Source: Opitutales bacterium (GTDB taxonomy: Bacteria > Verrucomicrobiota > Verrucomicrobiia > Opitutales > Oceanipulchritudinaceae). From it: 64,000 nucleotides of DNA. Below the pieces are notes generated by a model. The model was not told where the DNA came from, searched no databases, and was given only the letters and a program-made list of their open reading frames with translations. The position numbers and the translations under genes are program-made. This document shows, piece by piece, positions 44,557 to 52,776 of the stretch; position 1 is the first letter of the stretch, and each line of letters begins with the position of its first letter. The stretch lies in NCBI GenBank assembly GCA_020831485.1, contig JAFIGG010000009.1, positions 1-64,000 on the forward strand. Direction: 5' to 3'.

Positions 44557-47337
44557 ATGAAATACAAAAATAAGTTAAAAATCACAGGAATTACTCCTGT
44601 AATCCTCGCTTTTATGTGGGGAACGCCTGCTGTTTCTGCAGATACAGCCGAGGCTGGTGGATCGTTCGAAGTCATTTATTCGACCGATTTTGAATCGGAT
44701 CCTGTTGGATTCGGAACTGCTGGAACCGAAAACAATGTCGGAGGTTTTCGCAATAATTTCAACGCGGCCGTTGTCCGCGACAGTTCCGAAACGGCTCCCT
44801 TTGGTGACGACAATCAGTACCTCCAGTTTGCTGGCGAAGGGGTTTCCGACCTCTGGAATGATAATTACAGTGCCCGCGCCATTTTGACCGGAGCACCTTC
44901 CAGTGCCTACACCGAGTCAGTCTTGAGCCTGTCTTTCAGTTTTTACGAAATCGAGAGTCCATCCTGGGGTTCACACATCGGCGTTGGCACGGGCGACAAC
45001 CCCTGGCAACCCGATCTCGATGGCAATGGCAACTTGTTCTCACTGATCTACCGTGATGGAGATATCACCTTGGGGACAAACACCTCAACTGTCTCTGGAA
45101 CTCTCCCGACCTACAATCAGGGCGAAGCCTACACGATTGTTTATATCATGAATTGGACCGGTGAAACAGAAACCGTTCCTGCCCCTGATGGCAGCAGCGT
45201 CACACTGGATGACGGCCAGGTTGCCTTTTGGCTGATTGATCAGGATAGCGGAACTCCGAGCGATCTCGTGATTCTGCAAGGTAGTTCATTGGCTCCCAAA
45301 GATAGCATCTCTCTGGTTTTCCGGAACTTCAGCTCGTCCATGGCCAACCAGAACGTCCTGTTCCTGGATGATATCAGTGTTGCTGGCTACGTTGCGGAAG
45401 AGGAGGATGAAGATGGTAATGGAGAGGATCCGGTTGAGGATCCCTTCAGCGTTGTCTTCTCTACCGATTTCGAAGACGATACAGTTGGTGCTGCTACCAG
45501 CGGAACCGATAACAATGTCATTGGCTTTCGTAACAACTTCGACGCTGCGATTGTTCGCGACAGTACAGAAATTGCACCCTTTGGCGCGGATAACCAATAC
45601 CTGCAGTTTGGAGGAGAAGACGTTTCGGACTTTAATGCGGACTCCGGCAATTACAGTGCGCGCGCCATCGTTACGGGCGCACCGTCCTCTGCCTACACGG
45701 ATGCGGTAGCCAGTATTTCATTTTTGTTTTATGAGACGACTCCCAATTCCTGGGGGACTAATATTGGTGTTGGCACAGGTGAAAACCCGTGGCAACCCGA
45801 TCTGAATGCGGCTCATGGGTTGTTTAGTCTTCAGTTTCGTGATGGAATTGTCAGCCTCGGCGACAACACTACACTGGTTTCCGGTGATTTCCCAAATTAC
45901 AATAAAGGGGAGTCCTACGGTGTAGTCTACTACATGAACTGGACCGGTGAAACCGAGACTGTCCCTGCGCCCGATGGAAGCGACGTGACTCTGGAACACA
46001 AGCAAGTTGCTTTCTGGATGATTGATATGAGTGACTCCAGTCCATCATCGGTTGTTATCCTCGAGAGTACAGCCAATGATCCGCAGGACAGTGTTTCCCT
46101 GGTTTTCCGCAATTTTAACAGTACGGATATCAACCAGAATACCATATATATTGATGATCTATTCATCGAGACCTACGGTCCTGGCGACGGCGACGAAAAT
46201 GGCGACGAAAACGGCGACGAAAACGGCGACGAAAATGGCGACGAAAACGGGGACGGCGACGAAAATGGTGATGGAAATGGCAATGGCAACGGCGACGAAA
46301 ACGGCAACGGTGACGAAAATGGCAACGGTGGCGAGAACGGCGACGAAAACGGAGATGAAAATGGCGATGAGAATGGGGACGAGTTCCCCGCCGGAGTCGT
46401 TTTTAAGTCCGACTTTGAAGCTGATAGCGTCGGCGATTCCTCGGCGACGGATCCATCTGGCATCGATCCGTTCCGTCCGGGATTTGCTGGTGCTGTTATT
46501 CGCGATGATGCCACGGCAACTCCGTTCGGCCCGAACAATCAGTTTGTTGAACTGAGCAAACCGGAGCCTGCAGGAATGCGGGTGGTAGTCCACACCACTT
46601 CAGTTCCTACTTCAGCCTATCTGGAGCCGGTAATGGTTGCATTCGATTTGTTTGAGCCTGCCGGTGGATTTGGCAGAATGGTTATGGCGCTGGGAACAGG
46701 TGCTCCCTGGGTTCCGGAATACAATTTTGCCAACCAGATTCTGGGCATTGAGATCAACAACGGTTTTCTTTCAGCCGGTGAGCGGACGACCAATGTTTAC
46801 GGTAGCCTTCCTTCTCTGGATAGAGAAAGCCCCTATCGCATATTCATGATCAATAATTTGTCTGAAGATCCCTACGATTACGAAGACCCAACCGGCTTTC
46901 AGGACACCCTGGAACCGGGTGAAATGGAAGTGTGGGTCTACGATTACACCGCTGAAGATTACATTTTTGGCGGTCGCTGGGAAACGACTCGCGATGGCAA
47001 TTACGGTGGAGATAATGACCTTATTGGCTTCGGATTCCGCCAGTACAGCGGCGATGACAAAACGGTCTATATCGACGACCTTTTGATTGCCTCAGAATTC
47101 GACTGGTCTACACGGACGCTCGGAGAGGACATCCCCGCAGATCCCGAAACCTGGCTCGACTACGATATTGGGCCCGGAGGCTGGGTCGATACCGGTGATT
47201 GGATGGGGATGGTTTATGTCTCCAACGCTCCCTGGGTCTACAGCAGTCGCTTGCACAATTGGCTGTACATTGACGAATCTACGGCAGAATCTCATGGCGC
47301 CTGGGGCTTTATACCCGTTCCGGCCCAGGCAGATTGA
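44557..47337 (+). CDS. Secreted three-module 'FESD' protein with acidic linker and Trp-rich tail
   Basis: A 926-residue exported protein (ATG 44557; signal peptide to about SADTAEA). Two close copies of a ~230-residue beta-rich module (about 36-280 and 300-540: STDFESDPVG / STDFEDDTVG, RNNF..A.VRDS, PFG..NQYLQF, GTGENPWQPDL, MNWTGETETVPAPDGS, LVFRNF) are followed by a 67-residue Gly-Asp-Glu-Asn linker (543-609). A third, diverged copy (about 612-850) and a Trp-rich tail (PWVYSSRLHNWLYI) end the chain. The PEP-CTERM protein carries the same module once. This is most likely a multivalent glycan-binding surface protein. No catalytic residues are identifiable and the module family is unknown to me. 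Confidence 0.75.
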   Translation: MKYKNKLKITGITPVILAFMWGTPAVSADTAEAGGSFEVIYSTDFESDPVGFGTAGTENNVGGFRNNFNAAVVRDSSETAPFGDDNQYLQFAGEGVSDLWNDNYSARAILTGAPSSAYTESVLSLSFSFYEIESPSWGSHIGVGTGDNPWQPDLDGNGNLFSLIYRDGDITLGTNTSTVSGTLPTYNQGEAYTIVYIMNWTGETETVPAPDGSSVTLDDGQVAFWLIDQDSGTPSDLVILQGSSLAPKDSISLVFRNFSSSMANQNVLFLDDISVAGYVAEEEDEDGNGEDPVEDPFSVVFSTDFEDDTVGAATSGTDNNVIGFRNNFDAAIVRDSTEIAPFGADNQYLQFGGEDVSDFNADSGNYSARAIVTGAPSSAYTDAVASISFLFYETTPNSWGTNIGVGTGENPWQPDLNAAHGLFSLQFRDGIVSLGDNTTLVSGDFPNYNKGESYGVVYYMNWTGETETVPAPDGSDVTLEHKQVAFWMIDMSDSSPSSVVILESTANDPQDSVSLVFRNFNSTDINQNTIYIDDLFIETYGPGDGDENGDENGDENGDENGDENGDGDENGDGNGNGNGDENGNGDENGNGGENGDENGDENGDENGDEFPAGVVFKSDFEADSVGDSSATDPSGIDPFRPGFAGAVIRDDATATPFGPNNQFVELSKPEPAGMRVVVHTTSVPTSAYLEPVMVAFDLFEPAGGFGRMVMALGTGAPWVPEYNFANQILGIEINNGFLSAGERTTNVYGSLPSLDRESPYRIFMINNLSEDPYDYEDPTGFQDTLEPGEMEVWVYDYTAEDYIFGGRWETTRDGNYGGDNDLIGFGFRQYSGDDKTVYIDDLLIASEFDWSTRTLGEDIPADPETWLDYDIGPGGWVDTGDWMGMVYVSNAPWVYSSRLHNWLYIDESTAESHGAWGFIPVPAQAD
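46183..46383 (+). repeat. Acidic GDEN-coding tandem repeat (linker)
   Basis: A 201-base run of 12-base units close to GGCGACGAAAAC, with GGCGATGAAAAT-type variants, encoding about 67 residues of (GDEN)n and (GN)n. It links modules 2 and 3 of the secreted protein. Third-base differences between units show that the protein pattern is kept while the DNA drifts. Asp/Asn-rich repeats of this kind may bind calcium and stay extended. Confidence 0.85.
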
Positions 47338-47365
47338 TTGCTTAACATTATTGATGGTAGAGATC

Positions 47366-47397
47366 AAAAGGGCCCGCTTAGCAGCGGGTCCTTTTTT
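47366..47397 (+). terminator. Rho-independent terminator after the lyase operon
   Basis: AAAAGGGCCCGC, loop TTAGCA, GCGGGTCC, then TTTTTT: a GC-rich 7-8 bp stem (one G-U pair) with a flanking A-run and T-run. It starts 29 bases after the three-module protein gene and separates the lyase genes from the sugar-processing operon. Confidence 0.85.
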
Positions 47398-47427
47398 GAT
47401 GAATTCTAAAGTTTGATAAGTTTACTT

Positions 47428-47442
47428 TGGTATAATCGAAAA
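47428..47442 (+). promoter_or_regulatory. Extended -10 promoter of the nagB operon
   Basis: TGGTATAAT (47428-47436) is a perfect extended -10 element; a good -35 is not evident. It is directly followed by CGAAAAAG, completing the TCGAAAA box shared with two other upstream regions of the locus. It lies 66 bases before the ATG at 47503. Confidence 0.6.
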
Positions 47443-47502
47443 AGATAAAAAAGATTGAAAAAAACAAATAAACGATGAATTATTCAGAGATCAGGAGTTC
47501 CT

Positions 47503-49410
47503 ATGAAAAAAAACATTGATTCCAAGTCTCCTTTCGAGCGATTGCCTGCGAGCGTGTTCTCAAGTTCCGAGGCCGCAGCTATCCGGGTCGCCAGGGAAAT
47601 TGCCGACTTGATCCGCGAGCGTCAGGAGCAGGGGCTTAAGGTAGTTCTGGGCCTGGCGACGGGTTCGACGCCGGTTCCCGTCTATCGCGAATGGATTCGG
47701 ATGCATCGCGAAGAGGGGTTTAGCTTCGCCAATGTGGTGAGCTTTAACCTGGATGAATACTATCCCTTGAGCCGGACCCATCGCGAAAGTTACTGGCGGT
47801 TTATGCAGGACCAGTTGTTTGCTCATATTGATATTCCGGAGGAGCAAGTCCATGTTCCGAATGGAGAAGTGGGTCGTGACAAGGCCTTTGAAGACTGCCA
47901 GGAGTATGAGCAGCGAATAGCCGATGCAGGGGGTATCGATATACAGATTCTTGGGATTGGCCGAACAGGTCATATCGGTTTCAATGAACCGGGCTCGGGA
48001 ATTGACAGTAGAACCCGTCTGGTGACTTTGGATGAGCTGACCCGTAGAGATGCGGCACGGGATTTCCTTGGCGAAAATAACGTGCCCCGCTACGCGATCA
48101 CGATGGGGGTTGGGACCATTATGGAGGCGCGGAAGATTCTCCTGTTAGCCTGGGGTCGGGCCAAGGCTGGAGTGATTCGCAAGGCCTTGGAAGAGGCTCC
48201 CACGGACCATATTCCGGCTAGCTACTTGCAGAGTCATCCCAATGCGGAATTTGTGCTGGATGAGGCGGCTGCTTCCTTGCTGACACGCTACACCGAGCCC
48301 TGGCGGGTTGGCTTTGTCGACTGGACACCCGAATTGGTGCGGCGTGCGGTTCTGGGGCTATGCCAGAAGGTCGACAAACCAATCCTCAAGCTGGTCGATA
48401 AGGATTACAATGAGCACGGTTTGGCAGATCTGCTGACGGTCAAAGGGTCAGCCTATCAGTTGAATATCCACATTTTCAACGTGCTGCAGCACACGATCAC
48501 GGGTTGGCCCGGTGGTAAGCCGGATGCCGACGATTCTGCCCGTCCAGAGCGCGCCCAGCCGGCGCAAAAGCGCGTGCTTATTCTGGCTTCCGAACCGCAG
48601 GAGGACATCCTTGGCCTGGGCGGAACCATCCGTCGTTTATGCGATCAGGGACACGAGGTCACAATTGCCTACGCGACCTCGGGCGATCTGGCGGTTCCGG
48701 ATCAGGAAGCCAAAGCGGCGCTGGAGCTCCTGCAGGATCTGGGAGACCTGGGCGGGGGTCTGGATGCGGGTAGTATTCAGGAGCAGATAAAGGATCTTGG
48801 TAAAAAGGACATACTGGATTTCGACAGCGAAACGGTCCGGGTAGTCAAGGCGGCAATCCGCGAAGGGGAGGCACGGCAATCTGCACGCCAGCTGGGCCTG
48901 TCGCAAAAAATACTGCGGTTCTTGCGCATGCCTTTCTATCGAAAGGGTCACTACCGGCGTTTCCGGCTCGAGGAAGAAGACTTTGCGATGTTACAGCAAC
49001 TCTTGCAGGAGCTGAAACCACACCAGATTTTTGTATCCGGAAGCCATGACGATCCTTCCTCGGTCTCCGGGCTTACCTTCCGGGCGCTGCGTGAAGCGTT
49101 TGCACGCTGCAGTGAGTCCGAAGAATGGCCTCAGCATACCTATGTCTGGATGTACCGCGGTTCCGGTGAAGAATGGCCGGTCGACCGGATCGACATGGCG
49201 GTTCCTTTGAGTCCGGGAGAATTGAACCGGAAAGTGATCGCCGCCTTGCAGCACCGTTCTCAGCACAGCCAAAGTCCAAATGCCTTGTTGGAGCAAAGCG
49301 AATCCTGGCAGCGAACCGAGCACTTGAACCGGCGGACGGCTGAACTTTATGACCGCTTGGGAATGGCGGAGTACGAAGCCATTGAGTGTTTCGTGCGCTG
49401 GAGATCCTGA
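47503..49410 (+). CDS. nagB: Glucosamine-6-phosphate deaminase fused to degenerate PIG-L domain
   Basis: A 635-residue cytoplasmic protein with a clear ribosome site (AGGAG). Residues 1-335 are NagB: LATGSTP (51-57), NLDEYY (82-87) and GIGRTGHIGFNEP (151-163), for conversion of glucosamine-6-P to fructose-6-P and ammonia. Residues 355-635 resemble the PIG-L/LmbE fold that is fused to NagB in long Bacteroidetes-type forms. The zinc motif usually near HPDDD is here EPQED (364-368), so this half is probably not an active deacetylase. A separate intact PIG-L gene lies two genes downstream. It is the first gene of a five-gene sugar operon. Confidence 0.87.
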   Translation: MKKNIDSKSPFERLPASVFSSSEAAAIRVAREIADLIRERQEQGLKVVLGLATGSTPVPVYREWIRMHREEGFSFANVVSFNLDEYYPLSRTHRESYWRFMQDQLFAHIDIPEEQVHVPNGEVGRDKAFEDCQEYEQRIADAGGIDIQILGIGRTGHIGFNEPGSGIDSRTRLVTLDELTRRDAARDFLGENNVPRYAITMGVGTIMEARKILLLAWGRAKAGVIRKALEEAPTDHIPASYLQSHPNAEFVLDEAAASLLTRYTEPWRVGFVDWTPELVRRAVLGLCQKVDKPILKLVDKDYNEHGLADLLTVKGSAYQLNIHIFNVLQHTITGWPGGKPDADDSARPERAQPAQKRVLILASEPQEDILGLGGTIRRLCDQGHEVTIAYATSGDLAVPDQEAKAALELLQDLGDLGGGLDAGSIQEQIKDLGKKDILDFDSETVRVVKAAIREGEARQSARQLGLSQKILRFLRMPFYRKGHYRRFRLEEEDFAMLQQLLQELKPHQIFVSGSHDDPSSVSGLTFRALREAFARCSESEEWPQHTYVWMYRGSGEEWPVDRIDMAVPLSPGELNRKVIAALQHRSQHSQSPNALLEQSESWQRTEHLNRRTAELYDRLGMAEYEAIECFVRWRS

Positions 49411-49429
49411 ACTTCAACATTCACTGATC

Positions 49430-50815
49430 ATGTCCAATTTACACTTAAATGTAGTTCCGCCTCTGGATCAATCGTTCTTGCCGGCACTTCGATTCGCCCA
49501 GGCCTATGAGCAGGCTTTGTTATACCACGGCGAATCCGAAACCGTTGAGCTGCGTCTCGAACGTCCGGATGGCACAGTTTTCGCAAAAAGCCTGGAGGTT
49601 CTGCCCGTTGGTATGGAGCCAGCCAAGACTTGGTTGTATGTCGAACGCAGCGTCAAATCCTTGCTCTGGCAAAGGGGAGGCAACCGATTGCATGTTTCCG
49701 GCCCAACTGACTTGGTTGAGCGACTGCAGTCCGAGTATTCACCCCGGGGCAAGCGGGCCTTTGACAGCAACTTCATGGGGCAGCAGTTGTTCCAGAGTGC
49801 TTTTGAAATCATACCCTGCGCTGTCGATGCGCTGCCCGCTGCGCGTGAGCCTGAACTGCTGCTTGGCGGTCACCTGAATGGCTGCCGTATCGGCTTTGAC
49901 CTGGGCGGCAGTGACCGAAAATGCGCGGCAGTCATTGATGGCGAGGTAGTCTTTTCCGAGGAGATCGAGTGGGACCCGTATTTTCAAAAGGATCCGGAGT
50001 ATCACCGGAGTGGTATTCAGGATTCGATTCAGCGCGCGGCTCAACACCTTCCCAGGGTCGATGCCATTGGCGGCAGTGCGGCTGGTGTCTACATCAACAA
50101 TGAGGTGCTCGCGGGTTCATTGTTCCGGGGCTTGAGCCAGAAGGATTTCGACCGTTCCATCCGCAATCTATTCAAGGGCATTCAAAAGCAATGGCAAGTG
50201 CCCCTGGCGATCGTGAATGACGGTGAGGTTACCGCTCTGGCGGCAAGCCTGTCCGGACATTCCGGCGGCATCCTCGGCATTGCCATGGGAACAAGTCTGG
50301 CGGCGGGTTACGTTCGGCCGGACGGTTGTTTGACCCCCTGGCTGAATGAATTGGCATTCGTGCCGGTGGATCTCCGCGACAATGGACCTGTCGATGAGTG
50401 GTCTGGCGACCACGGCTGCGGGGTTCAGTATTTTTCCCAGCAAGCCGTTGCCCGCCTCGGGCCGCAGGCAGGCATTGAAATGAATCGGGATGAAAAATTC
50501 CCTGATTACCTGAAACGGGTACAGGAGCTGATGCAGTCAGGTGATGAACGGTCGGAAAAGATATACCGAACGATTGGTATCAATCTGGGTTACGCTTTGG
50601 CGCAATGGGCCCGCTACTATTCATTCGAAAATGTTTTGCTTCTGGGGCGGGTCCTGTCGGGGCCCGGGGGCGAGCGCCTCCAATCTTCAGCCCGTCGTGT
50701 GCTCGAAATTGAAGCCCCGGGGCTCGCGGAAGGACTGGGTTTTATCGAAGTCAGCGAAAGAGACAAACGTCATGGTCAGGCCATCGCTGCCGCGAGCCTT
50801 CCTCCTCTCAACTAA
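49430..50815 (+). CDS. ROK-like sugar kinase with N-terminal extension
   Basis: A 461-residue protein; the ATG at 49430 lies 20 bases after nagB. An N-terminal beta-rich region of about 145 residues precedes an actin-fold kinase core: IGFDLGGSDRK (155-164, phosphate 1), IGGSAAGVY, VNDGEV (Asn263, catalytic-type Asp264) and GIAMGTSLAAGYV (adenosine side). The CxCGxxGC zinc motif of classical ROK proteins is missing (DEWSGDHGCGVQYFSQ instead). By context it may phosphorylate glucosamine or N-acetylglucosamine at O-6 for the NagB enzyme. The alternative is a regulatory or non-kinase ROK-fold protein. Confidence 0.75.
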   Translation: MSNLHLNVVPPLDQSFLPALRFAQAYEQALLYHGESETVELRLERPDGTVFAKSLEVLPVGMEPAKTWLYVERSVKSLLWQRGGNRLHVSGPTDLVERLQSEYSPRGKRAFDSNFMGQQLFQSAFEIIPCAVDALPAAREPELLLGGHLNGCRIGFDLGGSDRKCAAVIDGEVVFSEEIEWDPYFQKDPEYHRSGIQDSIQRAAQHLPRVDAIGGSAAGVYINNEVLAGSLFRGLSQKDFDRSIRNLFKGIQKQWQVPLAIVNDGEVTALAASLSGHSGGILGIAMGTSLAAGYVRPDGCLTPWLNELAFVPVDLRDNGPVDEWSGDHGCGVQYFSQQAVARLGPQAGIEMNRDEKFPDYLKRVQELMQSGDERSEKIYRTIGINLGYALAQWARYYSFENVLLLGRVLSGPGGERLQSSARRVLEIEAPGLAEGLGFIEVSERDKRHGQAIAAASLPPLN

Positions 50816-50824
50816 TTATTGTTT

Positions 50825-51667
50825 ATGAAATTGAATCACAAAGACGCGGACTTGTTTGTCCCGGACGGCATGGCTGCTGAATCCGCTATCGCGCGCACAA
50901 CCCAGCTTGCGATCGGCGCACATCAGGACGATCTCGAAATAATGGCCTACAGCGGCATCGAGGCCTGCTATCAGAACGCGGAGCATTGGTTTGGCGGCAT
51001 TGTCGTCAGCAATGGTTCCGGCAGTGCCCGGCAGGATGCCTATGCCGATTACACGGATGAAGATATGCGCCAGGTTCGCTATGCGGAGCAACGCAAAGCG
51101 GCCATGGTTGGTGAATACAGCTTTGTTGCCCAGCTGGGTTATCCGTCGAGTGAAGTCCGGAGCGCAAACGACAGCCTGGTCAACGATCTCGAATCGATCC
51201 TGCTTTTGGCCCAACCGGACACGGTCTATGTGCACAATCCCTGCGACAAGCACCCGACCCATATTGGCACGCTGAAGCAAACGCTTCAGGCGCTGCGCCG
51301 GATCCCTGTGGAAAAGCGTCCCAAGGCGCTGTATGGGGTCGAAGTCTGGCGTGATCTGGACTGGATGGACGATGCTGCAAAAGTTGTCCTCCGAACCGAC
51401 CGTCGGCCCGGTCTGGCTCAGTCTTTGATTGGTCTGTTCGATTCACAGAACACAGGTGGCAAGCGCTACGATCTGGCCGCACCGGGTCGGCGTCTGGCCA
51501 ATGCAACCTTCTTTGATTCACATTCTGTGGATGCGGTTGAATCAGCCTGCTTTGCGATGGATCTGACTCCATTACTCAAGCAGGATGACCTGAGCCTGTA
51601 TGACCTCGTGCAAGTGCAGCTTCGCAAGTTTGTCGAATCCGTTGAGCAGAACCTGAGCGCGAAATGA
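50825..51667 (+). CDS. PIG-L family N-deacetylase (LmbE-like)
   Basis: A 280-residue cytoplasmic zinc hydrolase; the ATG at 50825 is preferred over a TTG two codons earlier. The metal motif is intact: His33-Gln-Asp35-Asp36 (GAHQDDLEI), with the third-ligand region His143/His146 (DKHPTHIG). Family members remove the N-acetyl group from GlcNAc-containing molecules. In this operon it may deacetylate GlcNAc or GlcNAc-6-P ahead of NagB, doing the work of NagA, which is not present. The stop overlaps the NahK start by 4 bases. Confidence 0.82.
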   Translation: MKLNHKDADLFVPDGMAAESAIARTTQLAIGAHQDDLEIMAYSGIEACYQNAEHWFGGIVVSNGSGSARQDAYADYTDEDMRQVRYAEQRKAAMVGEYSFVAQLGYPSSEVRSANDSLVNDLESILLLAQPDTVYVHNPCDKHPTHIGTLKQTLQALRRIPVEKRPKALYGVEVWRDLDWMDDAAKVVLRTDRRPGLAQSLIGLFDSQNTGGKRYDLAAPGRRLANATFFDSHSVDAVESACFAMDLTPLLKQDDLSLYDLVQVQLRKFVESVEQNLSAK

Positions 51668-52776
51668 GCCTGCCCCTGCGAAAGTTCGCTGAAATAGGCT
51701 GGGTCTTCGGATTGAAGGGAGACCTGGTTTCCGCCGAACCTTACGGCTCTGGTCATATCAACGACACGTATTTACTCGTCTATTCCCAGGCCGGAACTCC
51801 TATGCGCTACATCCTGCAACGGATCAATAATGAAGTATTCCACTCCATTCCGAACCTGATGGAGAATATTCAGCGGGTGACGGAGCACATCCGGGTTCAG
51901 CTGGATGCGGAAGCTGCTAAAGATTGCAGTCGGAAGGTTCTTACCGTGTTGCGGCAAGAGGATGGTTCCACCTATTTCAAGGATTCGGGCAACAGCTATT
52001 GGCGGATCTACTACTTTATCGAAGGTGCTGTGACGTATGATAAACTTGAGTGGCCTGAACAGGCTCGGGCCGCCGCCGCCGCTTTTGGCGATTTTCAGAA
52101 ATACCTCGCAGGCCTTTCGGGGCCGCCTCTGCATGATACTATCCCGGATTTCCATCATACCATCAAACGTTTTGAGCGCTTTAATAAGGTTGTTGCCGCG
52201 GATCCATTGAATCGTTCCAAGGAAGCAGTCAAAGAGATTGAAGGCTATCGGTTTTTTGCGGATTGGTACGGATTGATCCTCAACGGACTTGAGCGCGGTG
52301 ATTTGCCCGAGCGGGTGACGCACAACGATTCCAAGCTGAACAATGTGATGATCGACAATGCCAGTGGGGAGGGTATTTGCGTCATTGATCTCGACACCGT
52401 AATGAAAGGTTCGGCCCTCTACGATTTTGGCGATCTGGTGCGTTCCGCAACCAATGCGGGAATGGAAGATGAAGCTGATCCAGATAAGGTTTTTATGCGT
52501 GAGGATGTCTTTGCCGCAATCGTTGAAGGCTATCTGGGGCAGGCGCGTAGTTTTCTGGTCCCTGCAGAGGTGGAATTGCTTGCACCGGCAGGGTTGATTA
52601 TCACTCTGGAGATTGGAATGCGCTTCTTAACCGATTACATTGAGGGCGACGTCTATTTCAAGAAACGTCGGTCGGGACACAATTTGGACCGGGCGCGCAA
52701 TCAACTTTTGTTGGCGCAGTCGATGCACCGCAAGCTGGATTGGATGCAAACGCTCGTGGAGGGGAGTGCCCACTGA
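51664..52776 (+). CDS. N-acetylhexosamine 1-kinase-like phosphotransferase
   Basis: A 370-residue enzyme of the APH-like kinase fold. Nucleotide-loop residues lie near YGSGHINDTY (27-36), the catalytic loop is THNDSKLNNVMID (Asp222, Asn227), and the metal site is VIDLDTVMKG (Asp242/Asp244) with YDFGDLVR. It matches the NahK/LnpB type of the bifidobacterial galacto-N-biose pathway, which phosphorylates GlcNAc or GalNAc at C-1. It is coupled by ATGA to the gene before and by TGATG to the epimerase gene after. A GH112 phosphorylase, the pathway's first enzyme, is encoded in the same locus. Confidence 0.82.
   Translation: MSLPLRKFAEIGWVFGLKGDLVSAEPYGSGHINDTYLLVYSQAGTPMRYILQRINNEVFHSIPNLMENIQRVTEHIRVQLDAEAAKDCSRKVLTVLRQEDGSTYFKDSGNSYWRIYYFIEGAVTYDKLEWPEQARAAAAAFGDFQKYLAGLSGPPLHDTIPDFHHTIKRFERFNKVVAADPLNRSKEAVKEIEGYRFFADWYGLILNGLERGDLPERVTHNDSKLNNVMIDNASGEGICVIDLDTVMKGSALYDFGDLVRSATNAGMEDEADPDKVFMREDVFAAIVEGYLGQARSFLVPAEVELLAPAGLIITLEIGMRFLTDYIEGDVYFKKRRSGHNLDRARNQLLLAQSMHRKLDWMQTLVEGSAH

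Noticed and set aside
46183-46383. Tandem repeat considered as a CRISPR-like array
   Set aside because: Units are contiguous 12-mers in frame within a gene, with no spacers and no cas genes.
47503-48510. Apparent loss of the NagB catalytic Asp (RTGH where the short E. coli form has NDGH)
   Set aside because: From memory, GIGRTGHIGFNEP is the normal form in long NagB proteins, so this is probably a subfamily feature and not a defect.
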